A stretch of DNA of 64,000 nt from Myxococcales bacterium. Its GTDB lineage: Bacteria > Myxococcota_A > Polyangia > Palsa-1104 > JAEUJZ01. This document shows positions 36,566 through 44,609 of this stretch, piece after piece (position 1 is the stretch's first letter; every line of letters begins with the position of its first letter). The translations under genes were made by a program, and so were the position numbers. The stretch is from positions 1-64,000 of the forward strand of contig JAEUKA010000096.1 of the NCBI GenBank assembly GCA_016794465.1, given 5' to 3'. A model generated the notes under the pieces. That model was not told where the DNA came from, did no database searches, and saw only the letters and a list, made by a program, of their open reading frames with translations.

Positions 36566-36957
36566 TACCAGACCTCACAGAGCAGCTCGCCGCCAACGCC
36601 CAACTTGCGAGCCTGACGGTCAGTCAACACACCGCGAGAAGTCGACAGAATCGACACACCGAGGCCCGAACGAACCTTCGGAATGGCATCACTGCCGACG
36701 TACTTTCTCTGACCAGGACGCGATACTCGACGCAGAGTCTGGATCGCGCTTTGGTTATCAGCCCCGTAGCGAAGAGCAACAGTAAGGACACTGCCCTTCT
36801 CCGCTTCGCTACGAGTCACTGCCTCAACATATCCTTCATCTCGCAACAGCTCGGCCACTCGCTCCTTGAGGTTCGAGGCCGGCATCTCCACCTTGTCCTT
36901 GCGGGACATGATGCCGTTGCGGATTCTGGTTAGCATATCGCCGATTGGATCCGTCAT
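36565..36957 (-). CDS. rpsH: 30S ribosomal protein S8 (uS8)
   Basis: 130 aa. MTDPIGDMLTRIRNGIMSRK is the family start and STSRGVLTDRQARKLGVGGE the 16S-binding C-terminus. S8 is a primary binder of the central domain and the spc operon repressor in E. coli; whether it regulates here cannot be seen. 4 bp separate it from rpsN. Confidence 0.97.
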   Translation of the reverse strand: MTDPIGDMLTRIRNGIMSRKDKVEMPASNLKERVAELLRDEGYVEAVTRSEAEKGSVLTVALRYGADNQSAIQTLRRVSRPGQRKYVGSDAIPKVRSGLGVSILSTSRGVLTDRQARKLGVGGELLCEVW

Positions 36958-36961
36958 TTGT

Positions 36962-37180
36962 TTACCAGCTCGACTTCACAACACCGGGGATTTCACCGCG
37001 CAGAGCCATCTTCCGGAAGCAGATCCTGCACAGCCGGAACTTCCGCATAAAGCCCCGCGGACGACCACAGATCGGGCAACGATTGCGCTGTCGCACCGAG
37101 CTGACGTTGCCGTTCTTGTCCACCTTCTTGAACTTGAAGACGTTGTTGTCCGCCCGCCATTCCTTGGAAAGACGCGCCAT
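36962..37180 (-). CDS. rpsN: 30S ribosomal protein S14, zinc-binding (type Z)
   Basis: 72 aa from the ATG at 37180, which has AGGAGC 5 nt upstream; this site lies at the very end of rplE, whose stop is 3 nt from the ATG (TAACATG). NRCPICGRPRGFMRKF and LCRICFRK give the four-Cys zinc site of the short S14. The N-terminal about 27 residues (RADNNVFKFKKVDKNGN) are slightly longer than the usual 61-aa form. The longer frame to 37222 would overlap rplE. Confidence 0.95.
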   Translation of the reverse strand: MARLSKEWRADNNVFKFKKVDKNGNVSSVRQRNRCPICGRPRGFMRKFRLCRICFRKMALRGEIPGVVKSSW

Positions 37181-37181
37181 G

Positions 37182-37892
37182 TTAGCTCCTAAAAGGCATC
37201 CCAAGGTAACGCAGCAGAGCACGTCCTTCTTCGTCGGTGCGTGCAGTGGTCACGATGGAAATGTTAAGGCCCTTGATCTTGTCGATCTTGTCGTAGTTGA
37301 TCTCGGGGAAGATGATCTGCTCGCGAATACCGACCGAGAAGTTACCACGGCCATCGAACGAACGAGGGGAAATACCTTTGAAGTCACGAACGCGAGGCAG
37401 CGCCAGGCTGACGAAGCGATCGAAGAACTCCCACATCCTTTCGTTGCGAAGCGTGACCATCGCACCGATTTTCTGACCTTCACGAAGCTTGAAGGTTGCA
37501 ATGGACTTTTTCGCCTTCGTAACGACTGGCGACTGACCGGAGATAAGGCGCAGTTCCTCAACAGCCGAGTCAATCACTTTGGGATTTCCAATTGCTTCGC
37601 CAAGGCCCATGTTGATGGTGATCTTGACGAGTTTGGGAACCTGATTGACGTTTTTGAAGCCAAACTCTTTCTGCAGACGGGCAATGACTTCCTTGCCGTA
37701 AACCGTCTTCAGTCGCGGCGGCGCCATGCGCTTGATTGCCGGACCAGGAGCAGTCTCGGATTTGCTGCCTTTGTCGGCAGATCTGCCCTTTTGTCCAGTG
37801 GCTTTGTTGCCGCCACCGCCCTTGCCTGCAGCCGCCGCTGGAGCAGCCGGCTTGGCCTGTTTCGCGCCTTCTTTTTTCTTATCGTCGGCCAT
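37182..37892 (-). CDS. rplE: 50S ribosomal protein L5 (uL5) with low-complexity N-terminal extension
   Basis: 236 aa against the usual 179-183. The L5 core starts at about residue 56 (MAPPRLKTVYGKEVIARLQ) with KITINMGLGEAIGNPKVID and the C-terminal GLNISIVTTARTDEEGRALL. The first 55 residues (MADDKKKEGAKQAKPAAPAA, then Gly/Lys-rich) are low-complexity. The internal Met56 has no ribosome site, whereas 37892 has a GGAG 11 nt upstream, so I keep the long form. L5 contacts 5S rRNA and the P-site tRNA; the tail would project from the central protuberance. Confidence 0.9.
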   Translation of the reverse strand: MADDKKKEGAKQAKPAAPAAAAGKGGGGNKATGQKGRSADKGSKSETAPGPAIKRMAPPRLKTVYGKEVIARLQKEFGFKNVNQVPKLVKITINMGLGEAIGNPKVIDSAVEELRLISGQSPVVTKAKKSIATFKLREGQKIGAMVTLRNERMWEFFDRFVSLALPRVRDFKGISPRSFDGRGNFSVGIREQIIFPEINYDKIDKIKGLNISIVTTARTDEEGRALLRYLGMPFRS

Positions 37893-37959
37893 CTGTCTGT
37901 GACTCCGTTCGCTTCTGCCAATCGCTACGAACTTGGCAGGACCCGAACTGTCAGTTGCC

Positions 37960-38289
37960 TTAGCTCTGAGCCTCGATTACCGCACCACTCTTGGCGATGC
38001 GCTGCTTGGCTCCATCCTTGGAGATGATACGTACCCTTGTCGGCTTATCCGTCTGAGGATCGATCGGCATCACATTCGAGAGATGAACCGATCCTTCTTT
38101 CTCAACGATTCCGCCCTGCTGGTTCTTCTGAGAGGGTTTGGTGTGGCGCTTGACCATCTGGAGTCGCTCAATGACAACACGGTCATCGCTCGAATCGTTT
38201 TTGTGGATGATCTTGACCACACGACCGCGCTTGCCCTTCTCTTTGCCGGCGATCACTTGAACCAGATCGCCCTTACGAATGCGCTCCAT
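37960..38289 (-). CDS. rplX: 50S ribosomal protein L24 (uL24)
   Basis: 109 aa. The KOW motif is KGDLVQVIAGKEKGKRGRVV; GIVEKEGSVHLSNVMPIDP follows. L24 initiates 50S assembly at the 5' end of 23S rRNA. Its ATG overlaps the rplN stop (TAATG). 67 bp separate it from rplE. Confidence 0.97.
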   Translation of the reverse strand: MERIRKGDLVQVIAGKEKGKRGRVVKIIHKNDSSDDRVVIERLQMVKRHTKPSQKNQQGGIVEKEGSVHLSNVMPIDPQTDKPTRVRIISKDGAKQRIAKSGAVIEAQS

Positions 38290-38657
38290 TACAAAACCTC
38301 CGGCGCAAGCGAGATGATCTTCATGAACTTCTTGGCACGGAGTTCACGAGCTACCGGCCCAAAGATTCGAGTCCCTATCGGCTCGTTCTCTTTGTTGACC
38401 AGCACTGCAGAGTTGGTGTCAAAGCGAATGTAGCTGCCATCCGGACGAGCCACCTCTTTGGCGGTTCGCACAATCACAGCGCGGGCCACATCGCCCTTCT
38501 TCACCTTCGAGTTAGGAAGGGCCTCTTTGATAGAGACGACGATCACGTCGCCTACCGAGGCATACTTTCGCCGCGAGCCGCCAAGAACTTTGATGCAAAA
38601 CACTTTCTTTGCACCAGAATTGTCGGCAACGTCGAGGACGGTTGTCATTTGGATCAT
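38289..38657 (-). CDS. rplN: 50S ribosomal protein L14 (uL14)
   Basis: 122 aa, exactly the family length. MIQMTTVLDVADNSGAKKVF, RRKYASVGDVIVVSIKEA and TRIFGPVARELRAKKFMKI are the defining blocks. L14 is in the intersubunit bridge region and binds the silencing factor RsfS in other bacteria. Confidence 0.98.
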   Translation of the reverse strand: MIQMTTVLDVADNSGAKKVFCIKVLGGSRRKYASVGDVIVVSIKEALPNSKVKKGDVARAVIVRTAKEVARPDGSYIRFDTNSAVLVNKENEPIGTRIFGPVARELRAKKFMKIISLAPEVL

Positions 38658-38683
38658 GGCTAATCACCCAACCTTGGTGCTGT

Positions 38684-38977
38684 TTAGACGCGCCGTGCCT
38701 TCTCGATCAACTCAACCACTCGCCAGCGCTTCTCTTTGGAAAGCGGACGCGACTCGATGATAGCCACCTTGTCGCCAACATGAGCGCCGTTGTCCGCAGA
38801 GTGCGCCTTGTACTTCGCGCGCTTGGTCACAAACTTGCCAAACTTGGCATCCCGAACTCGGCGAGTCACCATCACCACCACGGTCTTGTCCATCTTGTCC
38901 GAGGTAACGACGCCCACCATCCTCCGACGGTTGCCACGCTCCTGCTCGATGGCAGGATTCTCTTTCTTGCTTTCCAT
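38684..38977 (-). CDS. rpsQ: 30S ribosomal protein S17 (uS17)
   Basis: 97 aa. The OB-fold core starts RRRMVGVVTSDKMDKTVVV, followed by RAKYKAHSADNGAHVGDKV and ESRPLSKEKRWRVVELI. An N-terminal extension of about 15 residues (ESKKENPAIEQERGN) precedes the core. 3 bp after rpmC. Confidence 0.97.
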   Translation of the reverse strand: MESKKENPAIEQERGNRRRMVGVVTSDKMDKTVVVMVTRRVRDAKFGKFVTKRAKYKAHSADNGAHVGDKVAIIESRPLSKEKRWRVVELIEKARRV

Positions 38978-38980
38978 GGC

Positions 38981-39190
38981 TTACTTGCTTCCCTTGCGAC
39001 GTTCCGCCATGATGGTCATAACTCGAGCAATCTCTCGACGAGTCGCTCGTATCTGACTCGCGTTCTCGAGCTGATTGGTGGCGTGCTTGACGCGCAGCTT
39101 GAACAGCTGATCTTCTAGCCGACCGAGCCGACCGTCGAGTTCTGCAGGAGAAGACTCCCGCATTTCACGCAGTGCAGCAGAGATTTTCAT
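38981..39190 (-). CDS. rpmC: 50S ribosomal protein L29 (uL29)
   Basis: 69 aa. The ATG at 39190 overlaps the rplP stop (ATGA) and has AGGAGG 6 nt upstream; a GTG one codon earlier was rejected. Two helices, with LEDQLFKLRVKHATNQLEN and IRATRREIARVMTIM. L29 sits at the tunnel exit, where trigger factor and SRP dock. Confidence 0.96.
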   Translation of the reverse strand: MKISAALREMRESSPAELDGRLGRLEDQLFKLRVKHATNQLENASQIRATRREIARVMTIMAERRKGSK

Positions 39191-39609
39191 CACACGCCTC
39201 CTTGTTCACGCGCAACGAAGCGAGTGTCGATCGGAAGCTTGTGATGAGCGAGCCGGAACGCTTCCCGAGCCAGTTCCTCGGACACTCCTTCCAACTCATA
39301 CATCACGCGGCCAGGCCGGACAACAGCGACCCAATCCTCGTTGTTGCCTTTGCCTTTACCCATTCGGGTTTCAGCTGGCTTCTTCGTGGTCGGTTTGTCT
39401 GGAAAGATGCGAATATAGACCTTGCCGCCACGCTTGATGTGACGAGAGATCGCAATACGCGCAGCCTCGATTTGACGAGAGGTAATCCAGCCCGGCTCAG
39501 CGGCCTGAAGACCAAAGTCACCAAAGGAAACCGTGTTACCACCTTTGGCAAGACCACAGGTCCTGCCTTTCATGGCTTTACGGAATTTTGTTCTCTTGGG
39601 CGATAACAT
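39190..39609 (-). CDS. rplP: 50S ribosomal protein L16 (uL16)
   Basis: 139 aa. MLSPKRTKFRKAMKGRTCGL, RHIKRGGKVYIRIFPDKPTT and GKGKGNNEDWVAVVRPGRVM are L16 landmarks; the Arg hydroxylated in some bacteria falls within PGRVMYELEG. L16 contacts the A-site tRNA elbow. 57 bp after rpsC. Confidence 0.97.
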   Translation of the reverse strand: MLSPKRTKFRKAMKGRTCGLAKGGNTVSFGDFGLQAAEPGWITSRQIEAARIAISRHIKRGGKVYIRIFPDKPTTKKPAETRMGKGKGNNEDWVAVVRPGRVMYELEGVSEELAREAFRLAHHKLPIDTRFVAREQGGV

Positions 39610-39666
39610 GAACTAGCTCCAAGATTCCTAAATATCAGCCTCTGTAAAACGACCCTTGCGCCCGGC

Positions 39667-40326
39667 TCACGAAGCGCGCGTCGCTGCTGCCCCACCGCGA
39701 ACCGGCAGCACCTCGCCCTTAAAGATCCAGCACTTGACGCCGATGACGCCGTAAGTGGTGTAGGCTTGGGCAAAGCCAAAGTCGATGTCTGCGCGAAGCG
39801 TGTGCAGCGGCACCCGACCTTCACGATACCACTCATATCGAGCCATCTCGGCACCACCAAGACGCCCAGACGAAGCGACGCGGATTCCCTTGGCGCCGAA
39901 CTTCATCGCCGTCTGAATTGATTTCTTCATTGCCCGCCGAAACGCAACCCGGCGCTCCAACTGCGTAGCAATGTTTTCAGCGACCAGCTGGGCGTTGATC
40001 TCTGCCTTACGAACTTCCTGAATATTCAGGAAAACTTCGTTGTCGGTGAGCGCCTGAATCTCTTTCTTCAGCTGCTCAACACCGGCGCCGCGCTTGCCGA
40101 TGACGATGCCTGGACGAGCAGTGTAGATGTTGATCTTCGCCTTGTTTGCAGCGCGCTCAATCTCTACTCCCGCGATTCCGGCATGGCTCAATTTCTTCTT
40201 GATCTCAGTCTTGAGCTTGACGTCTTCGTGGAGCCACTTTGCGTAGTTCTTCTCCTCGTACCACTTCGAGCTCCAGCTCTTAATGACACCGAGGCGGAAT
40301 CCTATCGGATGCGTTTTTTGGCCCAT
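39667..40326 (-). CDS. rpsC: 30S ribosomal protein S3 (uS3)
   Basis: 219 aa. MGQKTHPIGFRLGVIKSWSS opens the protein; the KH domain has GIVIGKRGAGVEQLKKEI; the C-terminal domain has GAEMARYEWYREGRVPLHTL. S3 forms the mRNA entry and helicase site with S4 and S5. 12 bp after rplV. Confidence 0.98.
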   Translation of the reverse strand: MGQKTHPIGFRLGVIKSWSSKWYEEKNYAKWLHEDVKLKTEIKKKLSHAGIAGVEIERAANKAKINIYTARPGIVIGKRGAGVEQLKKEIQALTDNEVFLNIQEVRKAEINAQLVAENIATQLERRVAFRRAMKKSIQTAMKFGAKGIRVASSGRLGGAEMARYEWYREGRVPLHTLRADIDFGFAQAYTTYGVIGVKCWIFKGEVLPVRGGAAATRAS

Positions 40327-40338
40327 TGCCCTGCCTTC

Positions 40339-40668
40339 TTACTCTGCGACGACGATGGTTACGTGACTAGTCCGGTGCTGGATGCGATTGGCACGACCCA
40401 TGGCGCGCGCCATCCAGCGCTTGAGAATGGGCCCGTTGTCTATCGAACAGCCCCTCACCACGAGGGAGTCCACATCCGAAGTACCCCTGTTCTCTGCGTT
40501 GGCCACAGCGGACAGCAGAAGTTTCCGAATGACGAGCGCCGAGCGCTTCGGCGTATGCTTGAGCATCGCCATCGCTTCATCGACTCGCTTACCCCGCACG
40601 AGGTTGGCAACCACGCGCATCTTACGGGGCGAAATTCGCACATGCCTGCAAACGGCTTTGGCTTCCAT
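40339..40668 (-). CDS. rplV: 50S ribosomal protein L22 (uL22)
   Basis: 109 aa from the ATG at 40668 (MEAKAVCRHVRISPRKMRVV), the family length; a GTG six codons upstream is in frame but unsupported. The tunnel loop is near CSIDNGPILKRWMARAMGRA. A 130-bp gap to rpsS contains no clear promoter, only an A/G-rich tract. Confidence 0.96.
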   Translation of the reverse strand: MEAKAVCRHVRISPRKMRVVANLVRGKRVDEAMAMLKHTPKRSALVIRKLLLSAVANAENRGTSDVDSLVVRGCSIDNGPILKRWMARAMGRANRIQHRTSHVTIVVAE

Positions 40669-40798
40669 GTCTAAAGTTCCCGGCACCGAGCAATAACGAG
40701 GACGTGCGTGGACTTACCACGCTCCTCCGTCCAAATTCAACCCGATTTTTTAGGGGGACCGCGAAAAGTCACACCGACCTTCCGCGATCGACCCGACC

Positions 40799-41110
40799 CT
40801 ACTTCTTCGCTGGCGCAGCGGGCTTCGCTGGCGCAGCAGATTTCGCCTTCCGATCACCAGAGTGACCGTGAAAGGTTCGAGTCGGCGCAAACTCACCCAG
40901 CTTATGGCCGACCATGTTCTCGGTCACGAACACCGGGACGAACTTCTTGCCCTGGTGAACCGCAAAAGTAACACCCACCATCTCGGGAACCACCGTCGAG
41001 CGACGCGACCAAGTCTTAATGACCTTCTTGCTCTTGGTCTTTACCGCATCGAGCACCTTCACCATCAGGTGCTTATCAACGAAGGGTCCCTTTTTGATCG
41101 AACGAGCCAT
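40799..41110 (-). CDS. rpsS: 30S ribosomal protein S19 (uS19) with Ala/Lys/Pro tail
   Basis: 103 aa. ARSIKKGPFVDKHLMVKV, TWSRRSTVVPEMVGVTFAVH and KLGEFAPTRTFHGHSGD are the S19 core. The last about 15 residues (KSAAPAKPAAPAKK) are a low-complexity tail, similar in kind to the extension on L5. S19 is in the 30S head, contacting S13 and the intersubunit bridges. Confidence 0.97.
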   Translation of the reverse strand: MARSIKKGPFVDKHLMVKVLDAVKTKSKKVIKTWSRRSTVVPEMVGVTFAVHQGKKFVPVFVTENMVGHKLGEFAPTRTFHGHSGDRKAKSAAPAKPAAPAKK

Positions 41111-41116
41111 CGTCTA

Positions 41117-41947
41117 CTAACCCTTTGAGCCACGTCGACGTACGATAAACTTGTCCGTCGACTTGTTCTTTCTGGTCTTGTATCCCTTGGTCGGCATACC
41201 CCAGGGCGAGCAGGGGTGACGGCCACCGGAGGAGCGCCCTTCGCCACCACCCATCGGATGATCGACTGGGTTCATACCAACACCACGGTTGTGAGGACGC
41301 TGTCCTTTCCACCGCAGGCGGCCTGCTTTGCCCCACTGGATGTTGCCGTGATCAAGGTTGCCAACCTGACCGACAGTGGCACGACAGCTCATGTGAACAC
41401 GTCGAACCTCGCCAGAAGGAAGACGAACCTGAGCCCAGTCTCCCTCCTTGGCCATCAACTGCGCCGAACCACCAGCAGAACGGACCAACTGTCCTCCTGC
41501 TCCGATCTTCAGTTCGACGTTATGAATCGCCGTTCCGAGCGGAATGTAGCGCAGCGGCAGTGAGTTGCCTGGTTTGATATCTGCAGTATTCGCAGAGATC
41601 ACCGTATCACCCACACCCAGCTTGTCCGGACAGAGAATGTAGCGCTTGTCTCCATCCGCGTAGTGGAGCAGCGCAATGCGGCAGGTACGATTCGGATCGT
41701 ACTCAACAGCAGCCACTTTTGCTGGCACGCCAGTCTTTTCCCGACGGAAGTCAATCTGGCGATAGCGACGCTTATGACCTCCACCATGAAAACGGGTGGT
41801 GATGCGGCCACCGTTGTTACGACCAGCACGCTGTAGCTTGCCGCTGGTCAGGGCCTTCTCAGGAGTCGTTTTGGTGATCTCGGAGAAGTCAAACCCAGTC
41901 ATTCCGCGCCGGCCAGGAGAGGTCGGCTTGTAGATCTTAATTCCCAT
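41117..41947 (-). CDS. rplB: 50S ribosomal protein L2 (uL2)
   Basis: 276 aa. MGIKIYKPTSPGRRGMTGFD, GRNNGGRITTRFHGGGHKRR and the C-terminal GVGMNPVDHPMGGGEGRSSG (with the His needed near the peptidyl transferase centre) are intact. The start overlaps the rplW stop by one base, coupling translation. Confidence 0.98.
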   Translation of the reverse strand: MGIKIYKPTSPGRRGMTGFDFSEITKTTPEKALTSGKLQRAGRNNGGRITTRFHGGGHKRRYRQIDFRREKTGVPAKVAAVEYDPNRTCRIALLHYADGDKRYILCPDKLGVGDTVISANTADIKPGNSLPLRYIPLGTAIHNVELKIGAGGQLVRSAGGSAQLMAKEGDWAQVRLPSGEVRRVHMSCRATVGQVGNLDHGNIQWGKAGRLRWKGQRPHNRGVGMNPVDHPMGGGEGRSSGGRHPCSPWGMPTKGYKTRKNKSTDKFIVRRRGSKG

Positions 41948-42252
41948 CAGACGCCCTCAAAGAACTCGATCTTGTTGCCAGGCTCAAGGGTTACGATGGC
42001 CTTCTTCCAATCGGCACGCTGGCCAACGAAGCGACCCATCCGCTTGACCTTGCCGCGCACGTTGATGGTCCGCACATCGGCAACCTTGACGGAGAAGAGA
42101 ACCTCCACTGCCTTGCGAACTTCGACTTTGTTCGCTTCGCTGTGGACCTCGAAGAAGACTGTTGAGCGTGCACTCTCGCCCTCACCAATCTGCTTCAGCC
42201 TGCTCCCCTTTTCAGTAAGAAGGGGACGCTTAACGATCTGGTGCGGCTTCAT
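41947..42252 (-). CDS. rplW: 50S ribosomal protein L23 (uL23)
   Basis: 101 aa. IVKRPLLTEKGSRLKQ, EANKVEVRKAVEVLFSVKV and TINVRGKVKRMGRFVGQRAD match L23, the main docking site for trigger factor and SRP at the tunnel exit. The ATG overlaps the rplD stop by 4 bp. Confidence 0.97.
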   Translation of the reverse strand: MKPHQIVKRPLLTEKGSRLKQIGEGESARSTVFFEVHSEANKVEVRKAVEVLFSVKVADVRTINVRGKVKRMGRFVGQRADWKKAIVTLEPGNKIEFFEGV

Positions 42253-42899
42253 GGCGCCCCCCCAGGAGTCTGCGCAGTGGCAGACAGTCGAGCCTCAATG
42301 GTCTTAGCAGTTTTCACCGTCAGTACCAACGAGGGATAGTTGAGTATGTCGTAGGTATTCAGACCCTCAACCGGAAGGAACTTGGCAGCCTCCAGATTGC
42401 GCATCGCCTTGCTGGCGTTGGCTGTATCAGCCGACCCCACCACCAGCGCAGCGGGAGTACCCAGACCATTGAGCACGCTCACCGCTTGCTTGGTCTTGGC
42501 ATCCTGCAGCGCGAAGTCCTCCAAGATTACCAGTTTCTGCTCATTTGCCCGCACCGTAAGTGCGGACCGAAGCGCAGCCTCTCGAACTTTCTTGGGAACG
42601 GAATACGAGTAGTCACGCGGCTTGGGCGCAAAGACTTTGGCACCACCGACATAGTTGGGCGCACGGGTAGAGCCCTGACGGGCATTACCGGTTCCCTTTT
42701 GACGGTACGGCTTCTTTCCACCACCACGCACTTCGCCACGGCGGAGGGTGCAGTGAGTGCCTGCGCGGCGGGAAGCAAGCTGCTGCTTGACTACTTCCCA
42801 CAGCACGTGTTCTTTGACCTCAGCGGCAAAGACATCATCAGCGAGCTCAATCTCGCTAACTTTTTTGCCTTGTAGGTTCAATACGTCGAACTTGGCCAT
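42249..42899 (-). CDS. rplD: 50S ribosomal protein L4 (uL4)
   Basis: 216 aa. Core features: QQLASRRAGTHCTLRRGEVR, GGGKKPYRQKGTGNARQGST (tunnel extended loop) and VPKKVREAALRSALTVRANE. L4 in E. coli also represses the S10 operon. The ribosome site is weak (TGGATAAC 8 nt upstream). The gene directly follows rpsJ by 24 bp, in the place where rplC would normally intervene. Confidence 0.97.
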   Translation of the reverse strand: MAKFDVLNLQGKKVSEIELADDVFAAEVKEHVLWEVVKQQLASRRAGTHCTLRRGEVRGGGKKPYRQKGTGNARQGSTRAPNYVGGAKVFAPKPRDYSYSVPKKVREAALRSALTVRANEQKLVILEDFALQDAKTKQAVSVLNGLGTPAALVVGSADTANASKAMRNLEAAKFLPVEGLNTYDILNYPSLVLTVKTAKTIEARLSATAQTPGGAP

Positions 42900-42923
42900 G
42901 ATTGTTATCCACGCAGGCTGGGA

Positions 42924-43232
42924 TCAGGTCTTTATCTCGACATCAACGCCCGCCGACAGATCCAGCTTCATCAGCGCGTCAAGAGTCTGCTGGGTCGGCT
43001 CCAGGATGTCGAGCAGCCGCTTGTGAGTCCGAATCTCGAACTGTTCACGCGACTTCTTGTCGATGTGCACGGACCGCAGCACACAGTACTTATTGATCTG
43101 AGTCGGAAGCGGGATGGGACCCGCAACCTTGGCCCCAGTTCGTTTGGCCGTATCCACTATCTCGCCCGCCGACTGGTCGAGCAGTTTGTGGTCATAGGCC
43201 TTGAGCCTGATGCGTATCTTGGGCGTTGTCAT
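42924..43232 (-). CDS. rpsJ: 30S ribosomal protein S10 (uS10, NusE)
   Basis: 102 aa. RIRLKAYDHKLLDQSAGEIV, GPIPLPTQINKYCVLRSVHI and EQFEIRTHKRLLDILEPTQQ are the S10 blocks. S10 also acts as NusE in antitermination with NusB. It follows tuf by 24 bp with no separate promoter visible, so the S10 operon appears joined to the str operon. Confidence 0.98.
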   Translation of the reverse strand: MTTPKIRIRLKAYDHKLLDQSAGEIVDTAKRTGAKVAGPIPLPTQINKYCVLRSVHIDKKSREQFEIRTHKRLLDILEPTQQTLDALMKLDLSAGVDVEIKT

Positions 43233-43256
43233 TAGCTCGCTCGCTTGCCCGGAGGC

Positions 43257-44477
43257 CTACTTTTCGTCATCCTTGAGGATCTTGGTGACAACGCCAGCGC
43301 CGACGGTACGGCCACCTTCACGGATGGCGAAGCGAAGCTGCTCCTCGACGGCGACCTTCGTAATCAGGTCGATCTCCATCTGGATGTTATCACCTGGCAT
43401 AACCATTTCCACACCCTCTGGAAGACGGACTGTGCCCGTCACATCGGTGGTGCGGAAGTAGAACTGCGGCCGGTAGTTCGTAAAGAACGGCGTGTGACGA
43501 CCACCTTCTTCTTTCTTCAGAACGTACACTTCGGCCATGAACTTCTTGTGTGGAAGGATCGAACCCGGCTTGGCCAATACCTGCCCACGCTCGATTTCCT
43601 CACGCTTCACACCACGGAGAAGACAGCCGACATTGTCGCCCGCCTCGCCCTGATCGAGCAATTTGCGGAACATTTCGACACCGGTGACTGTGCTCTTCCG
43701 GGTTTCCGCAAAGCCGATAATCTCGACTTCTTCCTGAACCTTTATAATGCCTCGCTCGATACGGCCGGTGACCACCGTGCCACGACCAGAGATCGTAAAC
43801 ACGTCTTCAATCGGCATCAGGAAGGGCTTATCTGTTTCACGAACCGGCGTCGGAATGAAGGTGTCGCAGGCCTGCAAAAGCTTCAGAACTGCACCGTCAG
43901 CGATGTCGCTATGAACACCTGTGAGCGCCTGGAGCGCTGAGCCACGGACGATCGGAACATCGTCACCCGGGAACTTGTACTTGTTGAGCAGGTCGCGAAT
44001 CTCTAGTTCGATCAGCTCAAGTAGTTCTGGGTCGCTATTGACATCAACCTTATTCAGGAAGACGACCAACTGTGGAACATTGACCTGACGAGCGAGCAGG
44101 ACGTGCTCACGCGTCTGCGGCATCGGACCATCGACGGCGGAAACGACAAGAATCGCTCCGTCCATCTGGGCCGCACCGGTAATCATGTTCTTGACGTAGT
44201 CAGCGTGCCCCGGGCAGTCGACGTGCGCATAGTGACGGACGGAGCTCTCGTACTCAACGTGCGAGACAGCAATCGTCAGGATCTTCGTCTCATCACGACG
44301 CCCCTGCGACTCGGAAGCCTTGGCAACCTGATCGTAAGAGATTTCCTTCGCGCCACCGAAGTTGGCGGAAGCAACCTTGGTAATGGCCGCCGTAAGGGTG
44401 GTCTTACCATGGTCGACGTGGCCGATCGTTCCGATGTTCACGTGGGTCTTTTTACGATTAAATTTCTCTTTAGCCAT
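43257..44477 (-). CDS. tuf: Elongation factor Tu with atypical switch I
   Basis: 406 aa. P-loop GHVDHGKT, switch II DCPGHADY with the activating His91, NKVD, and domain 2-3 signatures (RGTVVTGRIERG, GRTVGAGVVTKIL) are canonical. The effector loop is not: where E. coli has EEKARGITINTSHVEY, this protein reads SQGRRDETKILTIAVSHVEY, so invariant Arg-Gly before Ile-Thr-Ile becomes Lys-Ile before Leu-Thr-Ile. The Mg-coordinating Thr is kept. It is the only tuf in the window, and its intact frame and conserved remainder argue it is functional. 132 bp separate it from rpsG; fusA is not there. A TTGACA in the gap lacks a fitting -10. Confidence 0.97.
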   Translation of the reverse strand: MAKEKFNRKKTHVNIGTIGHVDHGKTTLTAAITKVASANFGGAKEISYDQVAKASESQGRRDETKILTIAVSHVEYESSVRHYAHVDCPGHADYVKNMITGAAQMDGAILVVSAVDGPMPQTREHVLLARQVNVPQLVVFLNKVDVNSDPELLELIELEIRDLLNKYKFPGDDVPIVRGSALQALTGVHSDIADGAVLKLLQACDTFIPTPVRETDKPFLMPIEDVFTISGRGTVVTGRIERGIIKVQEEVEIIGFAETRKSTVTGVEMFRKLLDQGEAGDNVGCLLRGVKREEIERGQVLAKPGSILPHKKFMAEVYVLKKEEGGRHTPFFTNYRPQFYFRTTDVTGTVRLPEGVEMVMPGDNIQMEIDLITKVAVEEQLRFAIREGGRTVGAGVVTKILKDDEK

Positions 44478-44609
44478 CGCGGTATCCCTCTACCCTGCTC
44501 TTCGCTGCTGTCCCTCTCGTCGGGCGCCGGTTACAGAGACGTTGTTGTCAAAAAGTTGAAAGCGCTGCAGCGGCTCCATGTGTTCGCGCCCGAGCCGCCG
44601 TGGCCGAAT

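Noticed and set aside
44480..44609. Separate promoter for tuf
   Set aside because: A TTGACA is present on the minus strand, but no -10-like hexamer lies 16-18 bp downstream.
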